Source of the DNA: Streptomyces coffeae
GTDB lineage: Bacteria > Actinomycetota > Actinomycetes > Streptomycetales > Streptomycetaceae
NCBI RefSeq assembly: GCF_016741875.1
Contig: NZ_JAERRF010000002.1
Coordinates: 1 to 64,000 of the forward strand
Length of the DNA: 64,000 nt
Direction of reading: 5' to 3'
Positions 24,469-32,883 of this stretch are shown here, piece after piece (the stretch's first letter is position 1; every line of letters begins with the position of its first letter). The position numbers and the translations under genes are program-made. The notes beneath the pieces were generated by a model. It searched no databases, had not been told where the DNA came from, and was given only the letters and a program-made list of their open reading frames with translations.

Positions 24469-26811
24469 GTGCTCACTTCGCACCAGCCACGATCACGCGA
24501 AACGTCCCCACGAGCCGTGCCCGCCCCCCGAAACGGCACACCGGGCCAGAGCGGGCATGTGCTGGCGGTCGGTTCGCCCGGACCGCGGCTCGACCAACTC
24601 ACCCACACCCTGCGGTCGACCGGGCACGAGGTGAGCCACGCGGTGCCCGGCGACATCGACCGCCAGGTGCGGCAGTCGCCACCGGACGCCATCGTCGCGC
24701 TCGATGACACCCAGCGCGGTCTGGAGGTGATACGGGAGGTCCGCGCCGCCCCCGCCGGCCGGGCCCTGCCTCTGGTGATGGTGACCACCGCCCCCGGCCC
24801 CGACGATGTCGCGGACCTGCTGCGCGGTGGCGCAGACGACTGCGTACCCGATACCTCCGACCCCGTGGAACTGTCCGCCCGGATCGAGGCCAAGCTGCGC
24901 CGCGTTCCGGTTCCGGTCGAGAACCTGCTGCTCGATCCGCGCACCGGTCTGTACTCCCAGCGCCACTTCCTCGGCGAACTCGACCGGGAGCTGCGGCGGG
25001 TGGAGACCAGCCGCACCGGTGGTGTGGTGGCCATGGTGGCCGTGGCCGAGATGCCCGCCCTGGAAGCCCGGCTGGGCTCACGCGTACGCCGTGAGGTGGC
25101 GGAGCGGCTGGCCGGAGTGGCCGAGAAACTGGGCGACTTCTGCGACCGGCTCGGCTGGGACGAGGACGGCCGGCTGCTGATGCTGATGCCGGGTGTCGAC
25201 GAGGACACCGCCCGCGGCAATCTTCAGAAGTTCGCCAACGCGGTGGCCGGCACCCGCTTTGTGGTGGCCGACGAGAACGTCCGGTTGACCCCCGCGATCG
25301 GATGGGTTCCGCTGGCCGACTGCCCCGACCGTCTTCAGGCGGTGGAGCGAGCCCGGGACGCGGTGGCCGAGTCGATCCGCCACCGCGATCTGCGGCCGGT
25401 CAAGTACGCGGCATGGATGCGCGGCGCGCCCCGTGGCCGCCGCGTCCTCGCCGAGGCCGTCCGCGGACTGCTCTCCGCGCTGTCGCCGTTACTGGTGCTG
25501 GTGCTCGGCGTGGGCATTCCGTTCGTGTTCTACCAGCAGATGTACAAGCTGGGCTGGGATGTCGGCTCGGCGGCGTACTGGGTGGTGGTGTCCGGCCTGG
25601 TGCTCTCCGCCGGGCTGATCGTGCTGGAGTGCCTCTTCTCGCTCGACGCCACCCCCCGTCCCGAGCGCCCCTCACAGCCGTATCCACCGGCCAGCGCGGT
25701 CATCGCCGCGTATCTGCCGAACGAGGCGGCCACCATCGTGGACACCGTCGAGTCGTTCCTGCGCCTGGAGTACCCCAACGAGCTGGAGATCGTGCTGGCG
25801 TACAACACGCCGCACCCCATGCCCGTCGAGGACACCCTGCGGGAGATGGCCCGCCGCGACCCCCGGCTGGTGCTGCTGCCGGTGGCGGGCAGCACCTCGA
25901 AGGCCCAGAACATCAACGCCGCGGTCACACGGGTGCGCGGTGAGGTGGTCGGCATCTTCGACGCCGACCACCACCCGGCCCCCGACGCCTTCCAGCACGC
26001 CTGGCACTGGCTCTCGAACGGCTATGACGTCGTCCAGGGCCACTGTGTGGTCCGCAACGGTGACAGCTCATGGGTGTCGAAGCTGGTGAGTGTGGAGTTC
26101 GAGGCGATCTACGCCGTCAGCCACCCCGGGCGCACCCGGCTCTACACCTTCGGTGTGTTCGGCGGCTCCAATGGTTTCTGGCGCACCGATCTGCTCGCCC
26201 GTACCCGGATGCACAGCACGATGCTCACCGAGGACATCGACTCCACTATGCGCGCCCTGCACGAGGGCGCCCGGTTCGCCACCGACCGCACCCTGGTCTC
26301 GCGTGAGCTGGCGCCCACCACCCTCACGGCGCTGTGGAACCAGCGCTCCCGCTGGGCGCAGGGCTGGCTCCAGGTGTCGCTGAAGTATCTGCGCGGGGCG
26401 TTGCGCTCCAAGGCGTTCACCGCCCGGCAGAAGGCCGGGCTGCTGGTGCTGCTGGGATGGCGTGAGATCCAGCCGTGGCTGACCCTCCAGATTCTGCCCG
26501 TGCTGCTGTACTCGGCGTGGCGCGCGGGCGGTGTGGACCAGCTCGACTGGGCGGTGCCGATCTGTCTGCTGGCCACCCTGCTGACGCTGTCCGCCGGAGT
26601 GGTGCAGGCGCTGTTCGCATGGCGGCTGGCCGTTCCCGAACTGCGCCGCCGTAAGGGGTGGTTCTGGCGCTATCTGCTGGTGTCCACCTTCTTCTACAGC
26701 CACTTCAAGAACTTCGTGGCCCGGCAGGCGCTGCTGAAGGAGGTGCTGCGGGACCGTCAGTGGCGGGTCACCCCGCGGCCCGGCGACGGCAAGGCGGTGG
26801 CCCGCTCATGA
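24469..26811 (+). CDS. Receiver/degenerate GGDEF/GT2 polysaccharide synthase
   Basis: A 780-residue fusion. Residues about 30-140 look like a CheY-type receiver (HVLAVGSPGPRLDQLTH, DAIVALDD, LPLVMVTTAPG, GGADDCVPD) although the acidic pocket is atypical. Residues about 145-320 align with a GGDEF fold (LLLDPRTGLYSQRHFLGELD) but the active loop reads LGWDEDGRLL instead of GGDEF, so cyclase activity is unlikely. Two helices (about 335-390) precede a GT2 domain: DADHH (D498, D500), TEDID (587) and QRSRW (625-629), the processive cellulose/hyaluronan synthase set, then four or more helices. GTG at 24469 follows AAAGGAA. It overlaps the acyltransferase gene by 4 bp. It likely makes and exports an acylated exopolysaccharide. 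Confidence 0.85.
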   Translation: MLTSHQPRSRETSPRAVPAPRNGTPGQSGHVLAVGSPGPRLDQLTHTLRSTGHEVSHAVPGDIDRQVRQSPPDAIVALDDTQRGLEVIREVRAAPAGRALPLVMVTTAPGPDDVADLLRGGADDCVPDTSDPVELSARIEAKLRRVPVPVENLLLDPRTGLYSQRHFLGELDRELRRVETSRTGGVVAMVAVAEMPALEARLGSRVRREVAERLAGVAEKLGDFCDRLGWDEDGRLLMLMPGVDEDTARGNLQKFANAVAGTRFVVADENVRLTPAIGWVPLADCPDRLQAVERARDAVAESIRHRDLRPVKYAAWMRGAPRGRRVLAEAVRGLLSALSPLLVLVLGVGIPFVFYQQMYKLGWDVGSAAYWVVVSGLVLSAGLIVLECLFSLDATPRPERPSQPYPPASAVIAAYLPNEAATIVDTVESFLRLEYPNELEIVLAYNTPHPMPVEDTLREMARRDPRLVLLPVAGSTSKAQNINAAVTRVRGEVVGIFDADHHPAPDAFQHAWHWLSNGYDVVQGHCVVRNGDSSWVSKLVSVEFEAIYAVSHPGRTRLYTFGVFGGSNGFWRTDLLARTRMHSTMLTEDIDSTMRALHEGARFATDRTLVSRELAPTTLTALWNQRSRWAQGWLQVSLKYLRGALRSKAFTARQKAGLLVLLGWREIQPWLTLQILPVLLYSAWRAGGVDQLDWAVPICLLATLLTLSAGVVQALFAWRLAVPELRRRKGWFWRYLLVSTFFYSHFKNFVARQALLKEVLRDRQWRVTPRPGDGKAVARS

Positions 26812-28052
26812 GCACCGTGTCCACGGCACCGGTCCGTCCCGCCCCGCCCGCCGCGCCGAAGCGGCCGGAGCAGCCCGCCCGTGCCCGCAACGGAGAGATC
26901 CAGGGGTTCCGCGGACTGGCCGCGCTCTCCACGGTCGTCTTCCACGTCTGGCAGCAGTACTTCACCTACGACCGGGACGGCTCGCACCCGCCGGTGGCCA
27001 ACCGGTACGCGAACGCGCTGGTCTCGCTGGAGGTGATCGATTTCTTCTTCGTGCTGTCGGCGTACCTGCTGACGCTGTCCTACGCGAAGGCGGCGATCGA
27101 CGGGGCCTCCACACGGCCGGCCCGCACCTTCCTGTTCCGGCGGGCGGTGCGGATCGTGCCGCTGTACTTCCTGGCGGTCGCGTTCGTCTGGGCGACGCGG
27201 AACCCGACCCTGCCCGGTGAATGGACGGATCTGGTCCGCCACCTCACCTTCACCCAGGTGTTCGACAAGGAGCAGATCTTCTACACCATCGGCCCCACCT
27301 GGTCGCTGTCACTGGAGATCATGTTCTACTTCGCGCTGGTGGCGCTCGGCCCCCTGGCCGTCCGCGCCACCCGGCCGCTGAAGCGGAGGTCCGCGCGGGT
27401 GGCGGTGTGCGCCGCGGGGTGCGCGCTGCTGTACATCGGTCCGTTCCTCTGGATCGCAGTGGCTCGCTACGGATTCCATGTGCCGCACACCGAATGGCCG
27501 GTGTACTTCGGGCCGCAGGCCCGTTTCGGCGCGTTCGCGGCCGGTATGGGCCTTGCGGTGGCGGCGGTCGCCCTCGGCGACCGCGGGAGGCTCGGCCCGC
27601 GTTCGGCGATCGTCCTGCGGCTGGCCGCGGCGGCGGGTCTGTACACCCTGTCGCTGACCGGTGAGAAGGCGCAGGACCCCGCCACCGTCTTCTACCACCC
27701 GCTGTCCGCCCTGCTGTGGACCCTGCTGCTGTTCAGCACCGTCCACGTACGGCGCCACGGACGGTGGAGCGCGTGGCTGACGACCCGCTGGATCACCCTG
27801 GTGGGTATGGCCAGTTACAGCCTCTTCGTCTGGCATGAGCCGATCATGCTCGCGCTCTACCGGGGCGGGCTGCTGCCTCCGTCGGGCCAGGAGGGCTTCC
27901 CCCTCGCCGTGGTGGTGGTGCTCGCGGTGGCCGTCCCGGTGGCGCTGCTGAGCTACTGGGCCATCGAATACCCGGCGAGTCTGCTGGCGCGGCTGAAGGA
28001 TTCCCGCGGCCGTCCGCGGGAGTTCTATCCGGAAGCGGCCGCCCGGCCGTGA
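26808..28052 (+). CDS. Acyltransferase 3 family membrane protein
   Basis: A 414-residue integral membrane O-acyltransferase. After a Pro/Ala-rich start, the family opening is GEIQGFRGLAALSTVVFHVWQQYF, with the conserved RGLAAL and candidate catalytic His in VVFH. Further signatures are FFFVLSAYLLTLSYA and RTFLFRRAVRIVPLYFL. About ten helices follow, including WITLVGMASYSLFVWHEPIM. The chain transfers acyl groups from the cytosol to extracellular glycans. ATG overlaps the stop of the GT2 gene (ATGA), so it probably decorates that polymer. No SGNH domain is fused. A 14-bp hairpin follows. Confidence 0.87.
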   Translation: MSTVSTAPVRPAPPAAPKRPEQPARARNGEIQGFRGLAALSTVVFHVWQQYFTYDRDGSHPPVANRYANALVSLEVIDFFFVLSAYLLTLSYAKAAIDGASTRPARTFLFRRAVRIVPLYFLAVAFVWATRNPTLPGEWTDLVRHLTFTQVFDKEQIFYTIGPTWSLSLEIMFYFALVALGPLAVRATRPLKRRSARVAVCAAGCALLYIGPFLWIAVARYGFHVPHTEWPVYFGPQARFGAFAAGMGLAVAAVALGDRGRLGPRSAIVLRLAAAAGLYTLSLTGEKAQDPATVFYHPLSALLWTLLLFSTVHVRRHGRWSAWLTTRWITLVGMASYSLFVWHEPIMLALYRGGLLPPSGQEGFPLAVVVVLAVAVPVALLSYWAIEYPASLLARLKDSRGRPREFYPEAAARP

Positions 28053-28057
28053 ATCCA

Positions 28058-28093
28058 CGGTCCCCGGTGTGTGGCATCGCACACCGGGGACCG
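28058..28093 (+). terminator. Terminator hairpin after the GT2-acyltransferase operon
   Basis: CGGTCCCCGGTGTG (28058-28071) pairs perfectly with CACACCGGGGACCG (28080-28093) across an 8-nt loop, immediately after the acyltransferase stop. Confidence 0.85.
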
Positions 28094-28152
28094 CACATCA
28101 TGTACGCCCCGCCCGCTGCGGCGCGGCAGGGTCACGGGATACTATCCGCCAC

Positions 28153-28172
28153 GTTGTTGAGTGTGTAACAAC
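28153..28172. promoter_or_regulatory. GTTGTT/AACAAC inverted repeat upstream of secreted protein gene
   Basis: GTTGTT (28153-28158) and AACAAC (28167-28172) flank GAGTGTGT, 108 bp upstream of the next start. This is an A/T-richer, operator-like element in a promoter-sized gap. Its function is unproven. Confidence 0.25.
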
Positions 28173-28279
28173 TGCGCATCGGGCTGTCCTTCACCGCTGT
28201 GATCAGGCTTTACTGGTGCGCCGCAACCAGCCGGGCACCACCGTGCACAAGCCACGCACAACGGGGAGACAGCGACACA

Positions 28280-28888
28280 ATGGGGCGACACAGCCGACCG
28301 ACACCAGCGCAGCAGGCGCGCGCCAACACGCTCAAGGCGGCCGCCGCCCTCGGTGTGGCGGGCACCATCGCCTTCGGCCTTCACTCGTCCATCGGCGGTG
28401 ACCGGTCCGTCGAGGCGCGCTCCGATGTGAACTCGGCGCAGAAGCAGTCGCCGGACGCCGCTCCTGCGGAGGACAACACGTCCACCGGCAGCCATGTCAC
28501 CCCGTCCGCTTCCGCCGAGCCCAAGCCCGTGTCGAACACCCAGGACGGTCAGAAGACTCCGGACGCCTCGTCGTCCGGCCGCGGTACGCACACCGACGGC
28601 GGCTCAGGACGGCATGCCACGCCCGGCACCCCGTCCGAGGGCGCCACGAAGGACACTCCGTCGGACACCACCACACCTCCGGCCCAGCGTGCCGACCAGG
28701 TGTCCACCGGGCACACCGAACTGAGCCGGACTCCCAGCGCCGATCCGACCGGCCCCTCGGACGAGCCGAGTGAGCAGTCGCCGTCGCCGCAGCCCAAGGG
28801 CAAGGGTGCGGTGGACGGTGTGGTGGACGGCGTGGGCGACACCCTCGACGGTGTGATCGGCGGCATCGGCGGTGCGCTCGGCGGCTGA
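28280..28888 (+). CDS. Secreted/anchored Ser/Thr/Pro-rich low-complexity protein
   Basis: A 202-residue protein. MGRHSRPTPAQQARANTLKAAAALGVAGTIAFGLHSS gives a basic start and one hydrophobic helix, probably an uncleaved anchor or signal. The rest is disordered and rich in Ser, Thr, Pro, Asp and Glu (SGRGTHTDGGSGRHATPGTP, SDTTTPPAQ), then a Gly/Val-Asp periodic end (GAVDGVVDGVGDTLDGVIGG) that could form a small amphipathic module. No enzymatic motif. The chain resembles streptomycete wall-spanning or surface proteins. ATG at 28280 has GGGGAGA 11 nt upstream. It follows the exopolysaccharide operon beyond a terminator, so a shared role is only possible. Confidence 0.6.
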   Translation: MGRHSRPTPAQQARANTLKAAAALGVAGTIAFGLHSSIGGDRSVEARSDVNSAQKQSPDAAPAEDNTSTGSHVTPSASAEPKPVSNTQDGQKTPDASSSGRGTHTDGGSGRHATPGTPSEGATKDTPSDTTTPPAQRADQVSTGHTELSRTPSADPTGPSDEPSEQSPSPQPKGKGAVDGVVDGVGDTLDGVIGGIGGALGG

Positions 28889-28917
28889 CGCCCGGGGTGC
28901 GCTCGGCGGCTGCACGC

Positions 28918-29811
28918 CTACCCCTTCGCCAGATCCCTCAAGGCGTCCAGATCACCGTGGAAACGGTCGTGGTCGCCCACCACCGGCCCGGTCGAGGTGT
29001 ACTGCCACAGAGCGTGGGACGACCATCCGGCCGGCAGCGGCCCGGGGGTGGCGGCGTAACGTGCCAGCCACAGCGGATTCTCCGCCAGATCCGGGCTGTT
29101 GCCGGTGCAGGTCGTCCACCAGCTGGTGGTGGTGTAGATCACCGGAGTACGCCCGGTGTGCTCCGCCACCGTCCCGCTGAAGTCCTTGATCCAGTCGATC
29201 ATCTGGGCCTGGGTCAGCCCGTAACAGGATGTTCCGTACGGGTTGTACTCGATGTCCAGTACGGGTGGCAGTGTGGTGCCGTCGTCCGTCCAGTCGCCGC
29301 CGTTGCTCACGAAGTAGTCCGCCTGGTCCGCGCCACTGGACCGGTCGGGCAGGGCGAAGTGATACGCGCCGCGGATCATGCCGTATTCCGCGGCTCCGTC
29401 GTACTGGGCGGAGAACGAGGGGTTCTTGTAGCCGGTGCTCTCGGTGGCCTTGACGTAGGCGAACCGGACATCCGAGTTCCAGAGGGCGGCCCAGTCGACC
29501 TCTCCTTGATGGTTGCTGACGTCCACCCCCTCCACACCGGTCGTGAGGGTGGCTTTGGGGGTGGCATCGGGGTCGGTGGCCTCGTGGTCGGCGATGGTCG
29601 AGCCCATCCAGTCCTGCTCAGGATGTGCGAGGGGCGAGGGCGACGGGGATCCGGCGGCGGGACCGGCGCCGGGGGGCGGCGTCGAGGCCAGCGCGGGTCC
29701 CAGGGTGGCGAGGACGGCGGCGGTGACCGCGGCCCCCAGTCCGACGAGGGCGTAGGGGGAGCGCAGCGGGGATGGGGCCCGGTGCGCGCCCTTACCGGAT
29801 TTCAAGGACAT
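28918..29811 (-). CDS. Secreted GH25 lysozyme (muramidase)
   Basis: Exported peptidoglycan hydrolase of 297 residues. A signal or anchor helix (SPYALVGLGAAVTAAVLATLG) is followed by a Pro/Ser-rich linker. The GH25 domain begins GVEGVDVSNHQGEVDWAAL (catalytic Asp in DVSNHQG) and continues with RFAYVKATES, MIRGAYHFAL, PPVLDIEYNPYG (second catalytic acid in DIE), TPVIYTTTSWW and ALWQYTSTG. This is the complete chlamysin/cellosyl-like fold, with no extra wall-binding repeats. ATG at 29811 follows GGAGG by five bases, which decides the start. The convergent secreted protein gene ends 30 bp away. Confidence 0.9.
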   Translation of the reverse strand: MSLKSGKGAHRAPSPLRSPYALVGLGAAVTAAVLATLGPALASTPPPGAGPAAGSPSPSPLAHPEQDWMGSTIADHEATDPDATPKATLTTGVEGVDVSNHQGEVDWAALWNSDVRFAYVKATESTGYKNPSFSAQYDGAAEYGMIRGAYHFALPDRSSGADQADYFVSNGGDWTDDGTTLPPVLDIEYNPYGTSCYGLTQAQMIDWIKDFSGTVAEHTGRTPVIYTTTSWWTTCTGNSPDLAENPLWLARYAATPGPLPAGWSSHALWQYTSTGPVVGDHDRFHGDLDALRDLAKG

Positions 29812-30059
29812 GTATGCCTCCGGAATGGGTGCTCCGTGGGGGAGAGCAGGTGCGAAGGCACCGAGAAAACCGGTGCCTCCGTTCCGCATTCGAAGGTACG
29901 TGGAGATCCGCGGCAGGGGAGCCGAACGAGAGGTTGCGGCAGTGCCCCACGGCAACCGAGGGGCAGCGCAACCCGCTATGCGCTGGGAAACCGTGAATTC
30001 ACGTCAACGTCCAAGAATTTCGCGGAATGTTCCGCCATCCGTGGCCGAGGTGGAATCCA

Positions 30060-30707
30060 TCAGCACACCGGGGCATCGCCCGCCGGTGGGGCGTCCGGTG
30101 CGCAGTACCCCGCCACCAGCGCCCGCGCCGCCCCGATCGCACGGGCGGCGATGGCCTCCGCCACCTCGCCGGGATCGCCGAACTTGCCGTCGAGCAGCAG
30201 CGCCACATAGCCCCGGGCCAGCGCGTGCAGCGCGTCCAGCAGCGCCACCGCCGTCTCCGCCCCCCGGCCGGGCGGCAGCACCTCGAAGGCGCTCGGCAGC
30301 AGCAGATCGATGAACTCCCTGGTGGCGTCCCGCAGTTCGGGTCGGGAGGCGCGCAGTCCTGGGGCGTTGAGGATGTCGAACCCGCTCCGGTAGCGGGCAG
30401 CCGCGCGCACATAGCTGCCCGCCACCGTGGCCAGTCGCTCCTGAGGGGTCTCGACGGTGGCGATGGCCTCCTCGTGGATCGCCCGCAGCCGCCGCGAGAC
30501 CTCCAGGGCGGCGGCTGCCAGCAGGGCGTCACGGTCCGCGAAATGACGGTACGGCGCCCCCGGGCTCACCCGGGTGCGGCGCGCGGCCTCCGCGACGGAG
30601 AAGCCACGCACCCCGACCTCCTCCACGATCTCCAAGGTGGCCTGCACCAGCGCCACGGCCAGATCGCCGTGGTGGTAGGTGTCGCGTCCCTTCCCGGTGG
30701 CTGCCAT
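30060..30707 (-). CDS. TetR-family repressor, last gene of the molybdo-oxidoreductase operon
   Basis: A 215-residue regulator. The HTH is DTYHHGDLAVALVQATLEIVEEVG followed by FSVAEAARRTRVSPGAPYRHF, in the TetR N-terminal pattern; the C-terminal domain is helical and ends ALVAGYCAPDAPPAGDAP. It begins 10 bp after the stop of the molybdenum-subunit gene on the same strand, so it is the fourth gene of that operon and probably autoregulates it. A fitting operator is the 43-bp palindrome at the head of the operon. The effector would be an aldehyde or aromatic substrate of the enzyme, by inference. ATG at 30707. Confidence 0.85.
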   Translation of the reverse strand: MAATGKGRDTYHHGDLAVALVQATLEIVEEVGVRGFSVAEAARRTRVSPGAPYRHFADRDALLAAAALEVSRRLRAIHEEAIATVETPQERLATVAGSYVRAAARYRSGFDILNAPGLRASRPELRDATREFIDLLLPSAFEVLPPGRGAETAVALLDALHALARGYVALLLDGKFGDPGEVAEAIAARAIGAARALVAGYCAPDAPPAGDAPVC

Positions 30708-30717
30708 CCGGGCGACC

Positions 30718-32883
30718 CTATCCGACCCGGCCCCGCTGCTCACCCCCCGCCGGCCTGCGCATATCGTCCTCGGCCCGGGCCGCTCGCAGGGCCTCGCGCG
30801 AGCGCTCCAGACGGATCGGCAGATCGCGCACCCGGTGCCCCGTCGCATGGTGGAAGGCGTTGGCGATCGCCGCCGCCGCGCCCACGATGCCCAGCTCGCC
30901 GATGCCCTTGGCGCCGATGGGATTGGGGCTGTTGTCCCGCTCCTCCAGCCACGCCACGTCCAGCTTGGGCACATCGGCGTGGGCGGCGATGTGATAGCCC
31001 GCGAAGTCATGGTTGGCGAAGTCGCCGAAGACCGGATCGACCTCCCCGATCTCCAGCAGGGCCATCGACAGACCCATCGTCATGGCGCCCAGGAACTGCG
31101 AGCGCGCCGTGTGCGGATTGATGATGCGCCCGGCCGCGAACATCCCCAGCATCCGGTCCACCCGGATCTCACCGGTGTCACGGTCCACCCGTACCTGGGC
31201 GAACTGGGCACCGAAGGTGTGCCGGGACATCTCCGGACGGTTGCCCAGGTCCTCGGTGGTGTCCGCCCGCACCTCCAGACCCCCGTCCGGGACAACACCG
31301 CCGTAGGCGTCCAGCTCCTTCACCAGCGCCCGGCACGCCTTGTCCACCGCCCAGCCCCAGGACGCGGTGCCCAGCGAGCCACCGGCGAACGGGGCCATGC
31401 CCAGCGACGCACGGCCGATCTCCAGCCGCAGCCGCGACAGCGGAATGCCCAGCGCGTCCGCCGCCACCTGCGTCATCGCCGTACGGGCACCGGTGCCGAG
31501 GTCGGCCGCGCCGATCCGGACCAGGAACGTCCCGTCCTCCTCGGCACGCGCGAGCGCCGAGGAGGGGAAGGTGTAGTCGGGGTGGTGCGAGGCGGCCACC
31601 CCGGTGCCCACCAGCCAGCTGCCCTCACGCCGGATCCCCGGCGCCGGATCGCGCCGCTCCCAGCCGAACCGGGCGGCTCCCTGGCGCAGACACGCCACCA
31701 GGCTGCGGCTGCTGAACGGCTTGCCGGTGCCCGGGTCGACCTCCGGCTCATTGCGGATCCGCAGCTCGATCGGGTCCATGCCCAGCTCTTCGGCCAGTTC
31801 GTCCATGGCCGACTCCAGCGCGAACATGCCCGGTGTATGGCCGGGGGCGCGGAACCAGGCCGGTGTCATCACATCCAGCGGCGCCGTCTTCACCGTCGTC
31901 CGGGCGCTGGGCGCGGCGTACATCATCCGCGACGAGCTCACCGTCTGGTCGGCGAACGGCACCAGCCGCGCACGCTGCTGCACCGATTCGTGCTCGATCA
32001 CCGTCAGCCGGCCGTCCCGCTCGGCACCGAGACGCACCCGCTGGATCGTGGGCGCCCGGTAGGGGATGAGCGCGAACATCTGCTGCCGGGTCAGCGCGAT
32101 CTTCACCGGCCGTCCCGCGGCCCGCGCCGCCAGCGCGGCCAGGACCGCGGGGGAGCGGGGAATCCCCTTCGATCCGAAGCCGCCGCCGATGTGCTCGGCC
32201 ACGACCTCCACCGCGCCGTCCTCGAGCCCGAAGAGCCCGGTCAGCAACTGGGCGCTCATGAACGGGCCCTGGTCGGAGTTGTACAGGGTCAGCCGGTCCT
32301 CGTCCCACGTCGCGATCGTGGAGTGCGGCTCCATCGGGCTCACATGCTCCACCGGTGTGGTGTAGACGTGGTCGACGCGGACCGGGGCGGCGGCCCACGC
32401 GGCGTCGGTGTCCCCGCGCTCCACGAAGCCCGGGGTGCCGTCGGTCACCGTCTCGGGGATCTCGGCGGCCTCGTCGTCGGCGCGCAGCACCACATCGTGC
32501 GGCTCTTGCTCATAGCTCACCCGCACCGCCGCCGCGCCCTCGCACGCCGCCTCCAGCGAGGTGGCCACCACCGCGGCCACGATCTGGCCGTGGTACGCCA
32601 CCTCGGGGGACTGGAGCACGAACAGATCCGCGCTCACCTCGGCCTCCGCGTTCAGCCGCGGGGCGTTGCCGGAGTCCAGCACCGCCACCACACCCGGCCG
32701 GGACAGCGCCGCAGCGGCGTCCACCCCGGTCACCCGGCCACGTGCGATGGTGGCCTGCACCGGCCACACATAGCTCACGTCCCCGATCGGGAACTCATAG
32801 GCGTAGCGCGCGGCCCCGGTCACCTTGTCCAGGCCGTCGACCCGGGTCATCGGGGCGCCGACCGTCCGCTCGATGGTGGTCAT
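30718..32883 (-). CDS. Xanthine dehydrogenase family molybdenum-binding subunit (PaoC/YagR-like)
   Basis: Large catalytic subunit of a molybdenum hydroxylase, 721 residues. It binds the Mo-cytosine-dinucleotide cofactor and oxidises aldehydes or N-heterocycles. Motifs are AEHIGGGFGSKG (cofactor loop), PAWFRAPGHTPGMFA (substrate channel), GAADLGTGARTAM and, near the end, AKGIGELGIVGA with the catalytic Glu. The short length and lack of a fused FeS/FAD part fit the E. coli PaoC-type three-subunit layout. ATG overlaps the upstream FAD-subunit stop by 4 bp. Substrate is not readable. Phylogenetic placement versus CoxL-type CO dehydrogenase is clear from the absence of the AYxCSFR loop. Confidence 0.9.
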   Translation of the reverse strand: MTTIERTVGAPMTRVDGLDKVTGAARYAYEFPIGDVSYVWPVQATIARGRVTGVDAAAALSRPGVVAVLDSGNAPRLNAEAEVSADLFVLQSPEVAYHGQIVAAVVATSLEAACEGAAAVRVSYEQEPHDVVLRADDEAAEIPETVTDGTPGFVERGDTDAAWAAAPVRVDHVYTTPVEHVSPMEPHSTIATWDEDRLTLYNSDQGPFMSAQLLTGLFGLEDGAVEVVAEHIGGGFGSKGIPRSPAVLAALAARAAGRPVKIALTRQQMFALIPYRAPTIQRVRLGAERDGRLTVIEHESVQQRARLVPFADQTVSSSRMMYAAPSARTTVKTAPLDVMTPAWFRAPGHTPGMFALESAMDELAEELGMDPIELRIRNEPEVDPGTGKPFSSRSLVACLRQGAARFGWERRDPAPGIRREGSWLVGTGVAASHHPDYTFPSSALARAEEDGTFLVRIGAADLGTGARTAMTQVAADALGIPLSRLRLEIGRASLGMAPFAGGSLGTASWGWAVDKACRALVKELDAYGGVVPDGGLEVRADTTEDLGNRPEMSRHTFGAQFAQVRVDRDTGEIRVDRMLGMFAAGRIINPHTARSQFLGAMTMGLSMALLEIGEVDPVFGDFANHDFAGYHIAAHADVPKLDVAWLEERDNSPNPIGAKGIGELGIVGAAAAIANAFHHATGHRVRDLPIRLERSREALRAARAEDDMRRPAGGEQRGRVG

